Source: Streptomyces sp. MMG1121 (GTDB taxonomy: Bacteria; Actinomycetota; Actinomycetes; Streptomycetales; Streptomycetaceae). Taken from it: a stretch of DNA of 64,000 nt. The notes beneath the pieces are model-generated. The model was not told the DNA's origin. It saw only the letters and a list, made by a program, of their open reading frames with translations, and searched no databases. The position numbers were made by a program, and so were the translations under genes. The DNA is taken from contig NZ_LGDV01000199.1 of the NCBI RefSeq assembly GCF_001280015.1, positions 62,001 to 126,000 of the forward strand, read 5' to 3'. This document shows, one piece after another, positions 43,188 to 52,192 of this stretch (its first letter is position 1; every line of letters begins with the position of its first letter).

Positions 43188-45215
43188 ATGACAGAGCGTC
43201 AGAAGGACCGGCCGTGGCTCATGCGCACGTACGCCGGTCACTCCACCGCCGAGGCGTCCAACGAGCTGTACCGGCGCAACCTCGCCAAGGGCCAGACCGG
43301 CCTGTCGGTGGCGTTCGACCTGCCGACGCAGACCGGCTACGACCCCGACCACATCCTCGCCCGCGGCGAGGTCGGCCGGGTCGGCGTGCCCGTCTCGCAC
43401 CTCGGTGACATGCGCCGGCTGTTCCAGGACATCCCCCTGGAACAGATGAACACCTCGATGACGATCAACGCCACCGCCATGTGGCTGCTGGCGCTCTATC
43501 AGGTCGTCGCCGAGGAGCAGGGCGCGGACATCACCCGGCTCCAGGGCACGACCCAGAACGACATCGTCAAGGAGTACCTGTCCCGGGGCACCCATGTGTT
43601 CCCGCCGGGACCGTCGCTCCGCCTGACGACGGACATGATCGCGTACACGGTCTCCCACATCCCGAAGTGGAACCCGATCAACATCTGCAGCTACCACCTG
43701 CAGGAGGCCGGGGCCACACCGGTGCAGGAGATCGCGTACGCGATGTCCACCGCGATCGCCGTCCTCGACGCCGTGCGCGACTCCGGCCAGGTGTCCGAGG
43801 AGCGCATGGGCGACGTGGTCGCCCGTATCTCCTTCTTCGTGAACGCGGGCGTCCGCTTCGTCGAGGAGATGTGCAAGATGCGGGCGTTCGGCCGCATCTG
43901 GGACAAGGTCACGCGTGAGCGCTACGGCATCGAGGACCCCAAGCAGCGCCGCTTCCGCTACGGCGTCCAGGTCAACTCCCTCGGCCTGACCGAAGCGCAG
44001 CCGGAGAACAACGTCCAGCGGATCGTGCTGGAGATGCTGGCCGTGACGCTGTCGAAGGACGCACGCGCGCGTGCCGTGCAGCTCCCGGCCTGGAACGAGG
44101 CCCTCGGTCTGCCCCGGCCCTGGGACCAGCAGTGGAGCCTGCGCATCCAGCAGGTCCTCGCGCACGAGAGCGATCTGCTGGAGTACGACGACATCTTCGC
44201 GGGCTCGCACGTCATCGAGGCGAAGGTGACCGCGCTCGTCGAGGAGTCCCTCGCGGAGATGGACCGGATCCAGGAGATGGGCGGCGCGATGGCCGCCGTC
44301 GAGTCCGGCTATCTCAAGGCGCAGCTGGTCTCCTCGCACGCCGAGCGGCGGGCGCGGATCGAGTCCGGCCAGGAGAAGATCATCGGCGTCAACATCTTCG
44401 AGACGACCGAGCCGAACCCGCTGACCGCCGATCTCGACCAAGCGATCCAGACCGTCGACCCGGCGGTCGAGGCCCGCGTCATCGCCTCGCTCGGGAACTG
44501 GCGCGACACCCGCTACCAGCCGCCGTTCAACCACCCGCGCCCCTGCAAGGCGCTGGAGCGGCTGAAGGAGGCCGCCAAGGGCACGGACAACCTCATGCAG
44601 GCCACGCTGGAGTGCGCCCGCGCCGGGGTCACGACCGGCGAGTGGGCGGGCGCCCTGCGCGAGGTGTTCGGTGAGTACCGGGCGCCCACCGGGGTCTCCT
44701 CCGCCCCCGTCGCGGTTCCCGTCGAGGCCGGCTCGGCGCTCGCCGACGTCCGCGCCAAGGTCGATGCCACCGCCCGCGACCTCGGCGTCGGCAAGCTGCG
44801 CTTCCTGGTCGGCAAGCCGGGCCTGGACGGGCACTCCAACGGCGCCGAGCAGATCGCCGTACGCGCCCGTGACGCCGGCTTCGAGGTGGTCTACCAGGGC
44901 ATCCGCCTGACGCCCGAGCAGATCGTGGACGCGGCCCTGGACGAGGACGTACACGCCGTGGGCCTGTCGATCCTGTCCGGCTCACACGCCCAGCTGGTGC
45001 CGGACGTGCTTCAGCGGCTGCGTGTGGCCGGTGCCACAGACATACCGGTGATCGCCGGTGGCATCATCCCGAATGGTGATGCCGAGCAGCTCAGGGCCGC
45101 CGGAGTAGCCGCCGTCTTCACCCCGAAGGACTTCGACATCACCGGGATCATCGGCCGCATCGTCGACGAGATCCGGAAAGCGAACAAGCTCGACCCCCTG
45201 GAGGTCCCCGCATGA
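43188..45215 (+). CDS. meaA: ethylmalonyl-CoA mutase (MeaA)
   Basis: 675 residues. An adenosylcobalamin-dependent mutase turning (2R)-ethylmalonyl-CoA into methylsuccinyl-CoA. The substrate barrel is RTYAGHSTAEASNELYRRNLAKGQTGLSVAFDLPTQTGYDPDH ... LQGTTQNDIVKEYLSRGTHVFPP. The C-terminal B12 domain has the base-off His in GLDGHSNGAEQIA (DxHxxG) with GLSILSGSH and GGIIPNGD. Its single-chain form and length separate it from the methylmalonyl-CoA mutase large subunit. Starts 9 bases after ccr and overlaps the lyase gene by 4 bases (ATGA). No cobalamin riboswitch is seen upstream. Confidence 0.95.
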   Translation: MTERQKDRPWLMRTYAGHSTAEASNELYRRNLAKGQTGLSVAFDLPTQTGYDPDHILARGEVGRVGVPVSHLGDMRRLFQDIPLEQMNTSMTINATAMWLLALYQVVAEEQGADITRLQGTTQNDIVKEYLSRGTHVFPPGPSLRLTTDMIAYTVSHIPKWNPINICSYHLQEAGATPVQEIAYAMSTAIAVLDAVRDSGQVSEERMGDVVARISFFVNAGVRFVEEMCKMRAFGRIWDKVTRERYGIEDPKQRRFRYGVQVNSLGLTEAQPENNVQRIVLEMLAVTLSKDARARAVQLPAWNEALGLPRPWDQQWSLRIQQVLAHESDLLEYDDIFAGSHVIEAKVTALVEESLAEMDRIQEMGGAMAAVESGYLKAQLVSSHAERRARIESGQEKIIGVNIFETTEPNPLTADLDQAIQTVDPAVEARVIASLGNWRDTRYQPPFNHPRPCKALERLKEAAKGTDNLMQATLECARAGVTTGEWAGALREVFGEYRAPTGVSSAPVAVPVEAGSALADVRAKVDATARDLGVGKLRFLVGKPGLDGHSNGAEQIAVRARDAGFEVVYQGIRLTPEQIVDAALDEDVHAVGLSILSGSHAQLVPDVLQRLRVAGATDIPVIAGGIIPNGDAEQLRAAGVAAVFTPKDFDITGIIGRIVDEIRKANKLDPLEVPA

Positions 45216-46177
45216 CCACCCCTGTCAACCGCCTTCGCCCGCGGCGCTCCTGCCTGGCCGTACCGGGCTCGAACCCCCGCTTCCTGGAGAAGGCGCAGGG
45301 CCTCCCCGCCGACCAGGTCTTCCTGGACCTGGAGGACGCGTGCGCGCCGCTCGCCAAGCCCGAGGCGCGGCACACCATCGTCAAGTTCCTCAACGAGGGC
45401 GACTGGACGGGCAAGACGCGTGTCGTGCGCGTCAACGACTGGACGACCGAGTGGACGTACCGCGATGTCGTCACGGTCGTCGAGGGCGCCGGCCAGAACC
45501 TCGACTGCATCATGCTGCCGAAGGTGCAGACGGCTGAGCAGATCGTGGCCCTGGACCTGCTGCTGACCCAGATCGAGAAGACGATGGGCTTCGAGGTCGG
45601 CAAGATCGGCATCGAGGCGCAGATCGAGAACGCGCAGGGCCTCAACAACGTCAACGAGATCGCGACGGCCTCCCAGCGCGTCGAGACGATCATCTTCGGC
45701 CCGGCCGACTTCATGGCGTCCATCAACATGAAGTCGCTGGTCGTGGGCGAGCAGCCGCCCGGCTACCCGGCGGACGCCTACCACTACATCCTGATGAAGA
45801 TCCTGATGGCGGCCCGCGCCAACAACCTCCAGGCGATCGACGGCCCCTACCTCCAGATCCGCAACATCGACGGCTACCGCGAGGTCGCCCAGCGCGCCGC
45901 CGCGCTCGGCTTCGACGGCAAGTGGGTACTGCACCCGGGCCAGGTCGAGGCGTCGAACGAGATCTTCTCGCCCTCCCAGGAGGACTACGACCACGCCGAG
46001 CTGATCCTGGACGCGTACGACTACTACACGTCCGAGGCGGGCGGCAAGAAGGGCTCCGCGATGCTCGGCGACGAGATGATCGACGAGGCCAGCCGCAAGA
46101 TGGCCCTGGTCGTCTCCGGCAAGGGCCGGGCCGCGGGCATGCAGCGCACGAGCAAGTTCGAGATCCCGGAGGCCTGA
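45212..46177 (+). CDS. HpcH/HpaI-family lyase, probable L-malyl-CoA/beta-methylmalyl-CoA lyase
   Basis: 321 residues. The CitE/HpcH fold: RRSCLAVPGSNPRFLEKA, VFLDLEDACAPLAKPEAR (Mg-binding acid), VNDWTTEW, IMLPKVQTAEQ, IGIEAQIENAQGLNNVNEI (second acid) and FGPADFMASINM. In this operon it should split beta-methylmalyl-CoA to glyoxylate and propionyl-CoA, and perhaps malyl-CoA. The family alone allows citrate-lyase-like activity, so the role leans on context. Overlaps meaA by 4 bases. Confidence 0.9.
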   Translation: MTTPVNRLRPRRSCLAVPGSNPRFLEKAQGLPADQVFLDLEDACAPLAKPEARHTIVKFLNEGDWTGKTRVVRVNDWTTEWTYRDVVTVVEGAGQNLDCIMLPKVQTAEQIVALDLLLTQIEKTMGFEVGKIGIEAQIENAQGLNNVNEIATASQRVETIIFGPADFMASINMKSLVVGEQPPGYPADAYHYILMKILMAARANNLQAIDGPYLQIRNIDGYREVAQRAAALGFDGKWVLHPGQVEASNEIFSPSQEDYDHAELILDAYDYYTSEAGGKKGSAMLGDEMIDEASRKMALVVSGKGRAAGMQRTSKFEIPEA

Positions 46178-46182
46178 GCGCG

Positions 46183-46695
46183 ATGCAGTTCGGACGCACC
46201 TACGAGGAGTTCGAGGTCGGCGCGGTGTACAAGCACTGGCCGGGCAAGACGGTCACGGAGTACGACGACCACCTGTTCTGTCTCCTCACCATGAACCACC
46301 ACCCGCTCCACATGGACACCAACTACGCCGAGAAGACGACGGACTTCGGCAAGAACGTGGTGGTCGGGAACTACATCTACTCGCTGCTGCTCGGCATGTC
46401 CGTGCCGGACGTCTCCGGCAAGGCGATCGCCAACCTGGAGATCGAGTCGCTCAGGCACGTGGCGCCGACCTTCCACGGCGACACGGTCTACGGCGAGACG
46501 ACCGTGCTCGACAAGTGGCCGTCGAAGTCGAAGAACGACCGCGGCATCGTCCACGTCGAGACCAAGGGCTACAAGCAGGACGGCACCCTCGTGTGCGTCT
46601 TCCGCCGCAAGGTCATGGTGCCCACCGAGACGTACATCAAGGAGCGCGGCGGCGAGCAGCCCGGCCGCCCCGAGCTGAAGCAGCAGGAGAAGTAA
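46183..46695 (+). CDS. MaoC-type dehydratase, probable mesaconyl-CoA hydratase
   Basis: 170 residues from ATG 46183. Single hotdog domain of the MaoC/R-hydratase type: GRTYEEFEVGAVYKHWPGKTVTEYDDHLFCLLTMNHHPLHMDTNYA, with the conserved Asp/His hydratase dyad in the NHHPLHMD region, then GDTVYGETTVLDKWPSKS. Hydration of mesaconyl-CoA to beta-methylmalyl-CoA is the step missing between the neighbouring enzymes, so the assignment is by fold plus position. It lies 5 bases after the lyase stop, and its TAA overlaps the next ATG. Confidence 0.88.
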   Translation: MQFGRTYEEFEVGAVYKHWPGKTVTEYDDHLFCLLTMNHHPLHMDTNYAEKTTDFGKNVVVGNYIYSLLLGMSVPDVSGKAIANLEIESLRHVAPTFHGDTVYGETTVLDKWPSKSKNDRGIVHVETKGYKQDGTLVCVFRRKVMVPTETYIKERGGEQPGRPELKQQEK

Positions 46696-47900
46696 TGGCG
46701 CGCCTCGCCCAGACCGCCGGTCTGACCGACGTCCAGCAGGAGATCCTCTCCACCGTCCGGGACTTTGTCGACAAGGAGATCATTCCGGTCGCGACCGAGC
46801 TGGAGCACCGCGACGAGTACCCGCAGCAGATCGTCGACGGCCTGAAGGAACTCGGCCTGTTCGGCCTGATGATCCCCGAGGAGTACGGGGGCCTGGGCGA
46901 GTCGCTGCTCACCTACGCGCTGTGCGTGGAGGAGATCGCCCGCGGCTGGATGTCGGTGTCCGGCATCATCAACACCCACTTCATCGTCGCGTACATGCTC
47001 AAGCAGCACGGCACGCAGGAGCAGAAGGACCACTTCCTGCCCCGTATGGCCGCCGGCGACATCCGCGGCGCCTTCTCGATGTCGGAGCCGGGCCTGGGCT
47101 CCGACGTGTCGGCGATCACGTCGAAGGCGGTCAGGGACGGCGACGAGTACGTCCTGAACGGCCAGAAGATGTGGCTGACCAACGGCGGTACGTCGTCGCT
47201 CGTGGCCGTTCTCGTCCGGAGTGACGAAGGCCACCCCGAAGGCACGGCCCCGCACAAGTCGATGACGACCTTCCTGATCGAGAAGGAGCCCGGCTTCGGC
47301 GAGGTCCGCCCCGGCCTCACGATCCCCGGCAAGATCGAGAAGATGGGCTACAAGGGCGTCGACACGACCGAGCTGATCATGGACGGCCTGCGACTCCCGG
47401 CCGACCGGGTGCTCGGCGGCGTCACCGGACGCGGTTTTTACCAGATGATGGACGGCGTCGAGGTCGGCCGGGTCAATGTGGCGGCCCGTGGCTGCGGCGT
47501 CGCCCAGCGTGCCTTCGAGCTGGGGGTCGGTTACGCCCAGCAGCGACACACCTTCGGCAAGCCGATCGCCCAGCACCAGGCGATCCAGTTCAAACTGGCC
47601 GAAATGGCCACCAAGGTCGAGGCCGCCCATGCAATGATGGTCAACGCGGCACGCAAAAAGGACTCCGGGGAGCGAAACGACCTGGAAGCGGGGATGGCGA
47701 AGTACCTCGCCTCCGAGTACTGCAAGGAGGTCGTGGAGGATGCCTTCCGGATCCACGGCGGCTACGGCTTCTCCAAGGAGTACGAGATCGAGCGCCTCTA
47801 CCGTGAGGCCCCGATGCTCCTCATCGGTGAAGGTACCGCCGAGATCCAGAAAATGATCATCGGGCGCAGGCTGCTCGAAGAGTATCGATTCCAGGGCTGA
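46695..47900 (+). CDS. acyl-CoA dehydrogenase, probable methylsuccinyl-CoA dehydrogenase
   Basis: 401 residues. FAD acyl-CoA dehydrogenase with GAFSMSEPGLGSDVSAITSKA, GQKMWLTNGG, QRHTFGKPIAQHQAIQFKLAEMA and RIHGGYGFSKEYEIERLYREAPMLLIGEGTAEIQK; the catalytic base position is in the last motif (Glu of GEGT). As the fifth enzyme of the cluster it should oxidise (2S)-methylsuccinyl-CoA to mesaconyl-CoA. The family is broad, so the substrate is by context. It starts within TAATG of the hydratase gene; a 170-base gap follows before psd. Confidence 0.9.
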   Translation: MARLAQTAGLTDVQQEILSTVRDFVDKEIIPVATELEHRDEYPQQIVDGLKELGLFGLMIPEEYGGLGESLLTYALCVEEIARGWMSVSGIINTHFIVAYMLKQHGTQEQKDHFLPRMAAGDIRGAFSMSEPGLGSDVSAITSKAVRDGDEYVLNGQKMWLTNGGTSSLVAVLVRSDEGHPEGTAPHKSMTTFLIEKEPGFGEVRPGLTIPGKIEKMGYKGVDTTELIMDGLRLPADRVLGGVTGRGFYQMMDGVEVGRVNVAARGCGVAQRAFELGVGYAQQRHTFGKPIAQHQAIQFKLAEMATKVEAAHAMMVNAARKKDSGERNDLEAGMAKYLASEYCKEVVEDAFRIHGGYGFSKEYEIERLYREAPMLLIGEGTAEIQKMIIGRRLLEEYRFQG

Positions 47901-48070
47901 ATGTCCGGGTACGGGGTGTTTTCTTCGAGAAGAAGATCACACCCTGTAGACGGTCTTCGGCCGCCGACTCAGCTTCTTGGCTTGCCCAGTTGTGGCCCGC
48001 GACCGGTACGATCCCGGGAAAGCCGCCGTCCCCCGTTACAGCGCGGCATCATCCGCTACGAAGGTCATCC

Positions 48071-48727
48071 ATGCCCCACAGCCAAACCTCTGCACATCGA
48101 GACAGCCTGGCCGGCGTACGCCTCGCGCGCGGAGCATCGCCGTGGCTCCTCCCGACCGTCGCCACCGCAGCCCTCAGCCTGGCCCGCGCCCGCCGCTCGG
48201 GCGCCGCCAAGGCCGTCGCCGTGCCCGCCACCGCGCTCGCGGCGGGCATGCTGTGGTTCTTCCGCGACCCCGAGCGCGAGATCGCCGCGGGCCGGGTCAT
48301 CTCGCCGGCCGACGGCGTGGTGCAGAGCATCATGCCGTGGAAGGACGGACGTACCCGCGTCGCGATCTTCATGAGCCCGCTCAACGTCCACGTCAACCGC
48401 GCGCCCCTGGCGGGCACGGTGACGTCGGTCGAGCACATCCCCGGCGGCTTTGTTCCGGCTTTCAACAAGGAGAGCGAGAACAACGAGCGCGTAGTCTGGC
48501 ATTTCGACACCGAACTCGGCGACATCGAGATGATCCAGATCGCCGGCGCGGTGGCCCGCCGCATCGTGCCCTACGTCCCTGAGGGTACGAAGGTCGAGCA
48601 GGGCGACCGAATCGGTCTGATCCGCTTCGGCTCGCGTGTCGACCTCTACCTGCCCGAAGGCGTGGAGGTCGCGGTCGAGGTCGGACAGAAGACCGTGGCT
48701 GGGGTGACTCGCATTGACCGTGATTGA
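48071..48727 (+). CDS. psd: phosphatidylserine decarboxylase (short, proenzyme type)
   Basis: 218 residues from ATG 48071. One N-terminal membrane helix (VAVPATALAAGMLWFF), then FRDPEREI, VISPADGVVQSI, FMSPLNVHVNRAPLAGTV and a processing site RFGSRVDLYLP, where the Ser of GS becomes the pyruvoyl group. This is the short PSD-A/archaeal-like form. It makes phosphatidylethanolamine from the product of PssA. The last 14 bases overlap the pssA start, so the two are coupled. Confidence 0.93.
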   Translation: MPHSQTSAHRDSLAGVRLARGASPWLLPTVATAALSLARARRSGAAKAVAVPATALAAGMLWFFRDPEREIAAGRVISPADGVVQSIMPWKDGRTRVAIFMSPLNVHVNRAPLAGTVTSVEHIPGGFVPAFNKESENNERVVWHFDTELGDIEMIQIAGAVARRIVPYVPEGTKVEQGDRIGLIRFGSRVDLYLPEGVEVAVEVGQKTVAGVTRIDRD

Positions 48728-49568
48728 TCCGGAGACCCAGGCGGGCTGGGTGCCCGAGGCGGACGAGGTGGACGAAGAAGAGGAGATGCCCCTCTCTCTG
48801 CGCCTGTCGATAGCGGACACCCTCACGCTCGGCAACGCCACGTGCGGCTTCATGGCGGTGTACTTCACCACCACCGGCATCCTGATCCCGCACCTCACCG
48901 GCAGCCAGGAATCCGGCATGGCCCGCCACAGCGCGGCCACGGCGGTCATCCTGATGCTCTGCGCGGCCGTCTTCGACCTGTTCGACGGACTGGTGGCCCG
49001 CAAGCTGCGCTCGTCCCCCATGGGCGCGGAGCTGGACAACCTGTCCGACCTGATCAGCTTCGGGCTCGCGCCCGCGTACTTCGTTCTCGTCTACGGCATG
49101 GTCGCCGACGACGCGCACCAGAGAATGGCGGCGCTCGGGGCGATCGTGGTGCTGCTGGCCGTGGTCCTGCGGCTGGCCCGGTTCAGTTGCGTGACGATGA
49201 AGGACGGCATGTTCCAGGGCATGCCCTCGCCGTTCGGCGCGCTGACGGTCGTCTCGATCGTGCTGCTGGAGCTGCCCTTCGTGGCGACCTTGCTGGCGAT
49301 CCTGGGCACCGCGTGGCTGATGGTGAGCCGTGTGGAGTACCCCAAGCCGCGGGGCCGCCTCGCCGGCGCGATGCTCTCCTGGATCGTCCTGTCCATGGGC
49401 CTGCTGGCGGCCTGGGCGTTCGACGCGCCCAGCGGTCAGCTGCTGCTCCAGACGGGCTGTGCGCTGCAGCTGGTCATGGGCGCCGTGATTCCGCTGTTCG
49501 CGACGGCTCGGCGGGTGAACAACTTCCGCGGCAACCGGCGTGAGGCGCGGGCCGCGCAGTTGCCGTAG
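48714..49568 (+). CDS. pssA: CDP-diacylglycerol-serine O-phosphatidyltransferase
   Basis: 284 residues. The CDP-alcohol phosphotransferase motif DGLVARKLRSSPMGAELDNLSD fits DG-x2-AR-x8-G-x3-D-x3-D exactly. About eight membrane segments follow a short acidic N-terminus (EADEVDEEEE). It makes phosphatidylserine, the substrate of the psd gene product. The start may be TTG 48714 or GTG 48720; both lie inside psd. A strong terminator follows. Confidence 0.93.
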   Translation: MTVIDPETQAGWVPEADEVDEEEEMPLSLRLSIADTLTLGNATCGFMAVYFTTTGILIPHLTGSQESGMARHSAATAVILMLCAAVFDLFDGLVARKLRSSPMGAELDNLSDLISFGLAPAYFVLVYGMVADDAHQRMAALGAIVVLLAVVLRLARFSCVTMKDGMFQGMPSPFGALTVVSIVLLELPFVATLLAILGTAWLMVSRVEYPKPRGRLAGAMLSWIVLSMGLLAAWAFDAPSGQLLLQTGCALQLVMGAVIPLFATARRVNNFRGNRREARAAQLP

Positions 49569-49578
49569 ACCTTGCCGC

Positions 49579-49617
49579 GAAGGGCCCCGGACCCGGGTTG
49601 GGTTCGGGGCCCTTCGT
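49579..49617 (+). terminator. long GC hairpin after pssA
   Basis: GAAGGGCCCCG (49580-49590) pairs with CGGGGCCCTTC (49606-49616), and the inner GACCC/GGGTT adds further pairs, giving a stem of about 16 bp. TCTTGGTTTT follows. It closes the psd-pssA transcript. Confidence 0.85.
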
Positions 49618-49770
49618 CTTGGTTTTCTGCCCTCTCACCCGCCTCGGCCGGCTGAGAGGGTGCCGTGTCGGTCGGGTGGGCGCCCTCCCCGTTGGCAGTC
49701 GTCGGGTGGGCGCCCTTCCCGGTGGCAGGCGGGCATGGGCCGGGGGTCTGGGGCGGAGGCCCCGGAGGGC

Positions 49771-50922
49771 TCAGGACATGTAGTCCTCGGCGATGCGGGC
49801 CGCGACGCGTTCCAGGATCGGGCCGGCGTCCGCGATGCACTTGGCGACGTCCGGCTCGACCGACGTGAGGGGGTAGGCCCGCTCGATGCCGGCCCGCCGC
49901 AGCGCCTCCTCCGGCAGAGCCAGCCGCCCGCAGACCGCCACCACCGCCTTGCCCGCGGCACGCGATGCCGCCGCGACCCCCGCCGGCGCCTTCCCGTGCA
50001 GCGTCTGCTTGTCCAGCGACCCCTCGCCGGTGATCACCAGAGCGGCCCGCTCCAGCGCGGGCGCGAAGCCGAGGACGTCCAGCATCACCTCGATGCCCGG
50101 GCGGAAGCGGGCGCCCAGCAGCAGGGCGCCGTAGCCGATGCCACCCGCCGCACCCGCGCCCGGCGCCGCCGCGTACTCGGCGGCCCGCGGCCCCACGGCC
50201 GTCTCCAGCACCTTCGCGAAGTGCGCCAGCGCCGCGTCCAGGGTCGCCACGTCGTCCGGCGAGGCGCCCTTCTGCGGGCCGTACACCGCCGGCGCGCCCT
50301 TCGGCCCGGTCAGCGGGTTGTCGACGTCGCTCGCCAGCACCAGCTCCACCGAGGACAGCCGCGGGTCCAGACCGGACAGGTCCGCCCGCACCAGATCCGC
50401 GAGCCCGCCGCCCCCGGGCGGCACCGGCTCGCCGTCCGCGTCCAGGAACCGGGCGCCCAGCGCCGCCAGCATCCCGGCGCCGCCGTCCGTGGTGGCGCTG
50501 CCGCCGACCCCGAACACGATCGTCCGCGCGCCCGCGTCCAGCGCGGCCCGCAGCAGCTCTCCGGAGCCGTACGTCGAGGCCGTGAGCGGCGCGAAGACAC
50601 CGGCCGGCAGGCGTTGCAGACCGCTGGCCTCCGCCATCTCCACGACCGCGGTCGCACCGCGCAGCGCGTACGCGGCCGTCACCTCCTGGCCCAGCGGCCC
50701 GGCGACCCGCACCTCGCGCCGCTCGAAACCGGCCGCGACCGCCGCGTCCACGGTCCCGTCGCCACCGTCGGCCACGGGCAGCGCCTCGACCCGGAGGTCC
50801 GGCACGACCCGGCGCAGGCCAGCCGTCACCCGCTCGGCGACCTGCACGGCCGTCAGCGAGCCCTTGAACTTGTCCGCGGCGATGAGCACCCGACGGGTCT
50901 CGTCCACTGCAGCGTCCGCCAC
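49771..50922 (-). CDS. glycerate kinase (GarK/GlxK family)
   Basis: 383 residues from GTG 50922, with AAGGGGAAAG upstream. RRVLIAADKFKGSLTAVQVAERV, VADGGDGTVDA, FGVGGSATTDGGAGMLAALG and ITGEGSLDKQTLHGKAP are the signature strings of class II-type bacterial glycerate kinases, which phosphorylate D-glycerate made from glyoxylate or tartronate semialdehyde. The ethylmalonyl-CoA pathway genes nearby release glyoxylate, so a metabolic link is plausible, though it is on the opposite strand and separately transcribed. Confidence 0.92.
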   Translation of the reverse strand: MADAAVDETRRVLIAADKFKGSLTAVQVAERVTAGLRRVVPDLRVEALPVADGGDGTVDAAVAAGFERREVRVAGPLGQEVTAAYALRGATAVVEMAEASGLQRLPAGVFAPLTASTYGSGELLRAALDAGARTIVFGVGGSATTDGGAGMLAALGARFLDADGEPVPPGGGGLADLVRADLSGLDPRLSSVELVLASDVDNPLTGPKGAPAVYGPQKGASPDDVATLDAALAHFAKVLETAVGPRAAEYAAAPGAGAAGGIGYGALLLGARFRPGIEVMLDVLGFAPALERAALVITGEGSLDKQTLHGKAPAGVAAASRAAGKAVVAVCGRLALPEEALRRAGIERAYPLTSVEPDVAKCIADAGPILERVAARIAEDYMS

Positions 50923-51072
50923 CTTGCTTTCCCCTTGCTCTCCGGGCCCCGCGCACGTCAGGGCCAGTCGCGCCGCTGCGACCATAACCTCAGCAGGCCC
51001 CCGCCGTCATGCCCCGACCGAAGGCTGGGAAGCCGCTGGGAGCCCCCTGGGGAAAACGGGTACACCCCAGCC

Positions 51073-52164
51073 ATGACCACGCAGCCCACCACGGCCGCCC
51101 CGCTCACCCGGCCGGACCTCGCCGACCGGATCCACGGCGGCTGGCTCGGCCGGATCGCGGGCAACATGCTCGGCAAGCCGGTCGAACAGGGCGAGGTGTG
51201 GACCCGCGACCGTATCGACCGCTATCTGCGCAGGGCCGGGGCGCTGCCGCTCACCGGCTATCTGCCCGAGCCCGCCGACCCGGCCGACCGCGCGGTGCTG
51301 CGCCCGGAGTGGCGCAGTTGCGTGCGCGGCCGGATCCACGGCAGCTGCCGGGACGACGACGTGGACTACGCGATCCTCGGCCTGGACCTGCTGGAGACCC
51401 ACGGCTTCGGCTTCAGCACCGAGCAGGTCGGCGACCTGTGGCTGCTCAGGCTGCCCTACCTGCAGACCTTCACCGCGGAACGGGCGGCGTACCGCAATCT
51501 CGTCGACGGGCTCGGACCGCCGCTGACGGCGACGCACCACAACCCCTACCAGGAGTGGATCGGGGCGTTGATCCGTGCCGACATCCACGGGTGGACCTGC
51601 CCCGGCGACCCGGTCCGCGCCGCCGGTCTGGCCCGCCGGGACGCGGTGCTGTCGCACACCGGCAACGGTGTGTACGGCGCGATGTTCGCGGCGGCGCTGA
51701 TCGCGGCGGCGTTCACCGCGCCGACCGTGCGGGACGCGCTGGACAGCGGGCTCGGCGTGATCCCCGCGGGCAGCCGGCTCGCCCGCACCGTACGGCGGGT
51801 CGCGGCCCTGCACGAGTCCGGGCTGTCCTGGGCCGGAACGCTGGCCACGGTCTCCGAGGAGACCGCCGGGCTCGGCTGGATCCACACCGTGCCGAACGCC
51901 GCCGTGCTCACCGCCGGGCTGCTGTACGGCGACGACGACTTCACCCGGACCATCACCCTGACCGTGCGCGGCGGCCTGGACACCGACTCCAACGGGGCGA
52001 CCGCCGGCTCGGTGGCCGGGGTCCGCACCGGTGCGGCCGCCGTCCCCGTCCAGTGGACGGAGCCGCTCCAGGACACCGTGCGGAGTGCGGTGTCCGGCTT
52101 CGACGGCGTACGGATCAGTGCGCTGGCACAACGCACCCTGCGCCTGGCGGCGGCAGGGCCGTAG
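51073..52164 (+). CDS. ADP-ribosylglycohydrolase family protein
   Basis: 363 residues from ATG 51073. DRIHGGWLGRIAGNMLGKPVE is the family N-terminus. SCRDDDVDYAILGLDLLE and GGLDTDSNGATAGSVAG supply the paired Asp residues for the dinuclear Mg site. All-helical fold, cytoplasmic. The family removes ADP-ribose from proteins, DNA or small molecules (DraG, ARH3 and O-acetyl-ADP-ribose hydrolases). Followed after 28 bases by a NUDIX gene and then a sirtuin, which supports a role in ADP-ribose/NAD chemistry. Confidence 0.88.
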   Translation: MTTQPTTAAPLTRPDLADRIHGGWLGRIAGNMLGKPVEQGEVWTRDRIDRYLRRAGALPLTGYLPEPADPADRAVLRPEWRSCVRGRIHGSCRDDDVDYAILGLDLLETHGFGFSTEQVGDLWLLRLPYLQTFTAERAAYRNLVDGLGPPLTATHHNPYQEWIGALIRADIHGWTCPGDPVRAAGLARRDAVLSHTGNGVYGAMFAAALIAAAFTAPTVRDALDSGLGVIPAGSRLARTVRRVAALHESGLSWAGTLATVSEETAGLGWIHTVPNAAVLTAGLLYGDDDFTRTITLTVRGGLDTDSNGATAGSVAGVRTGAAAVPVQWTEPLQDTVRSAVSGFDGVRISALAQRTLRLAAAGP

Positions 52165-52192
52165 CGGTACGGCGGGTGGTTACCCTTCCTCA

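Noticed and set aside
43000..43190. Cobalamin riboswitch before meaA
   Set aside because: meaA starts 9 bases after ccr; no B12-box sequence or room for the aptamer.
41805..44954. 1,049-codon open frame on the minus strand opposite ccr and meaA
   Set aside because: Shadow of two unmistakable genes; its composition (Arg, Val, Leu, Asp-rich) and lack of motifs show no independent coding.
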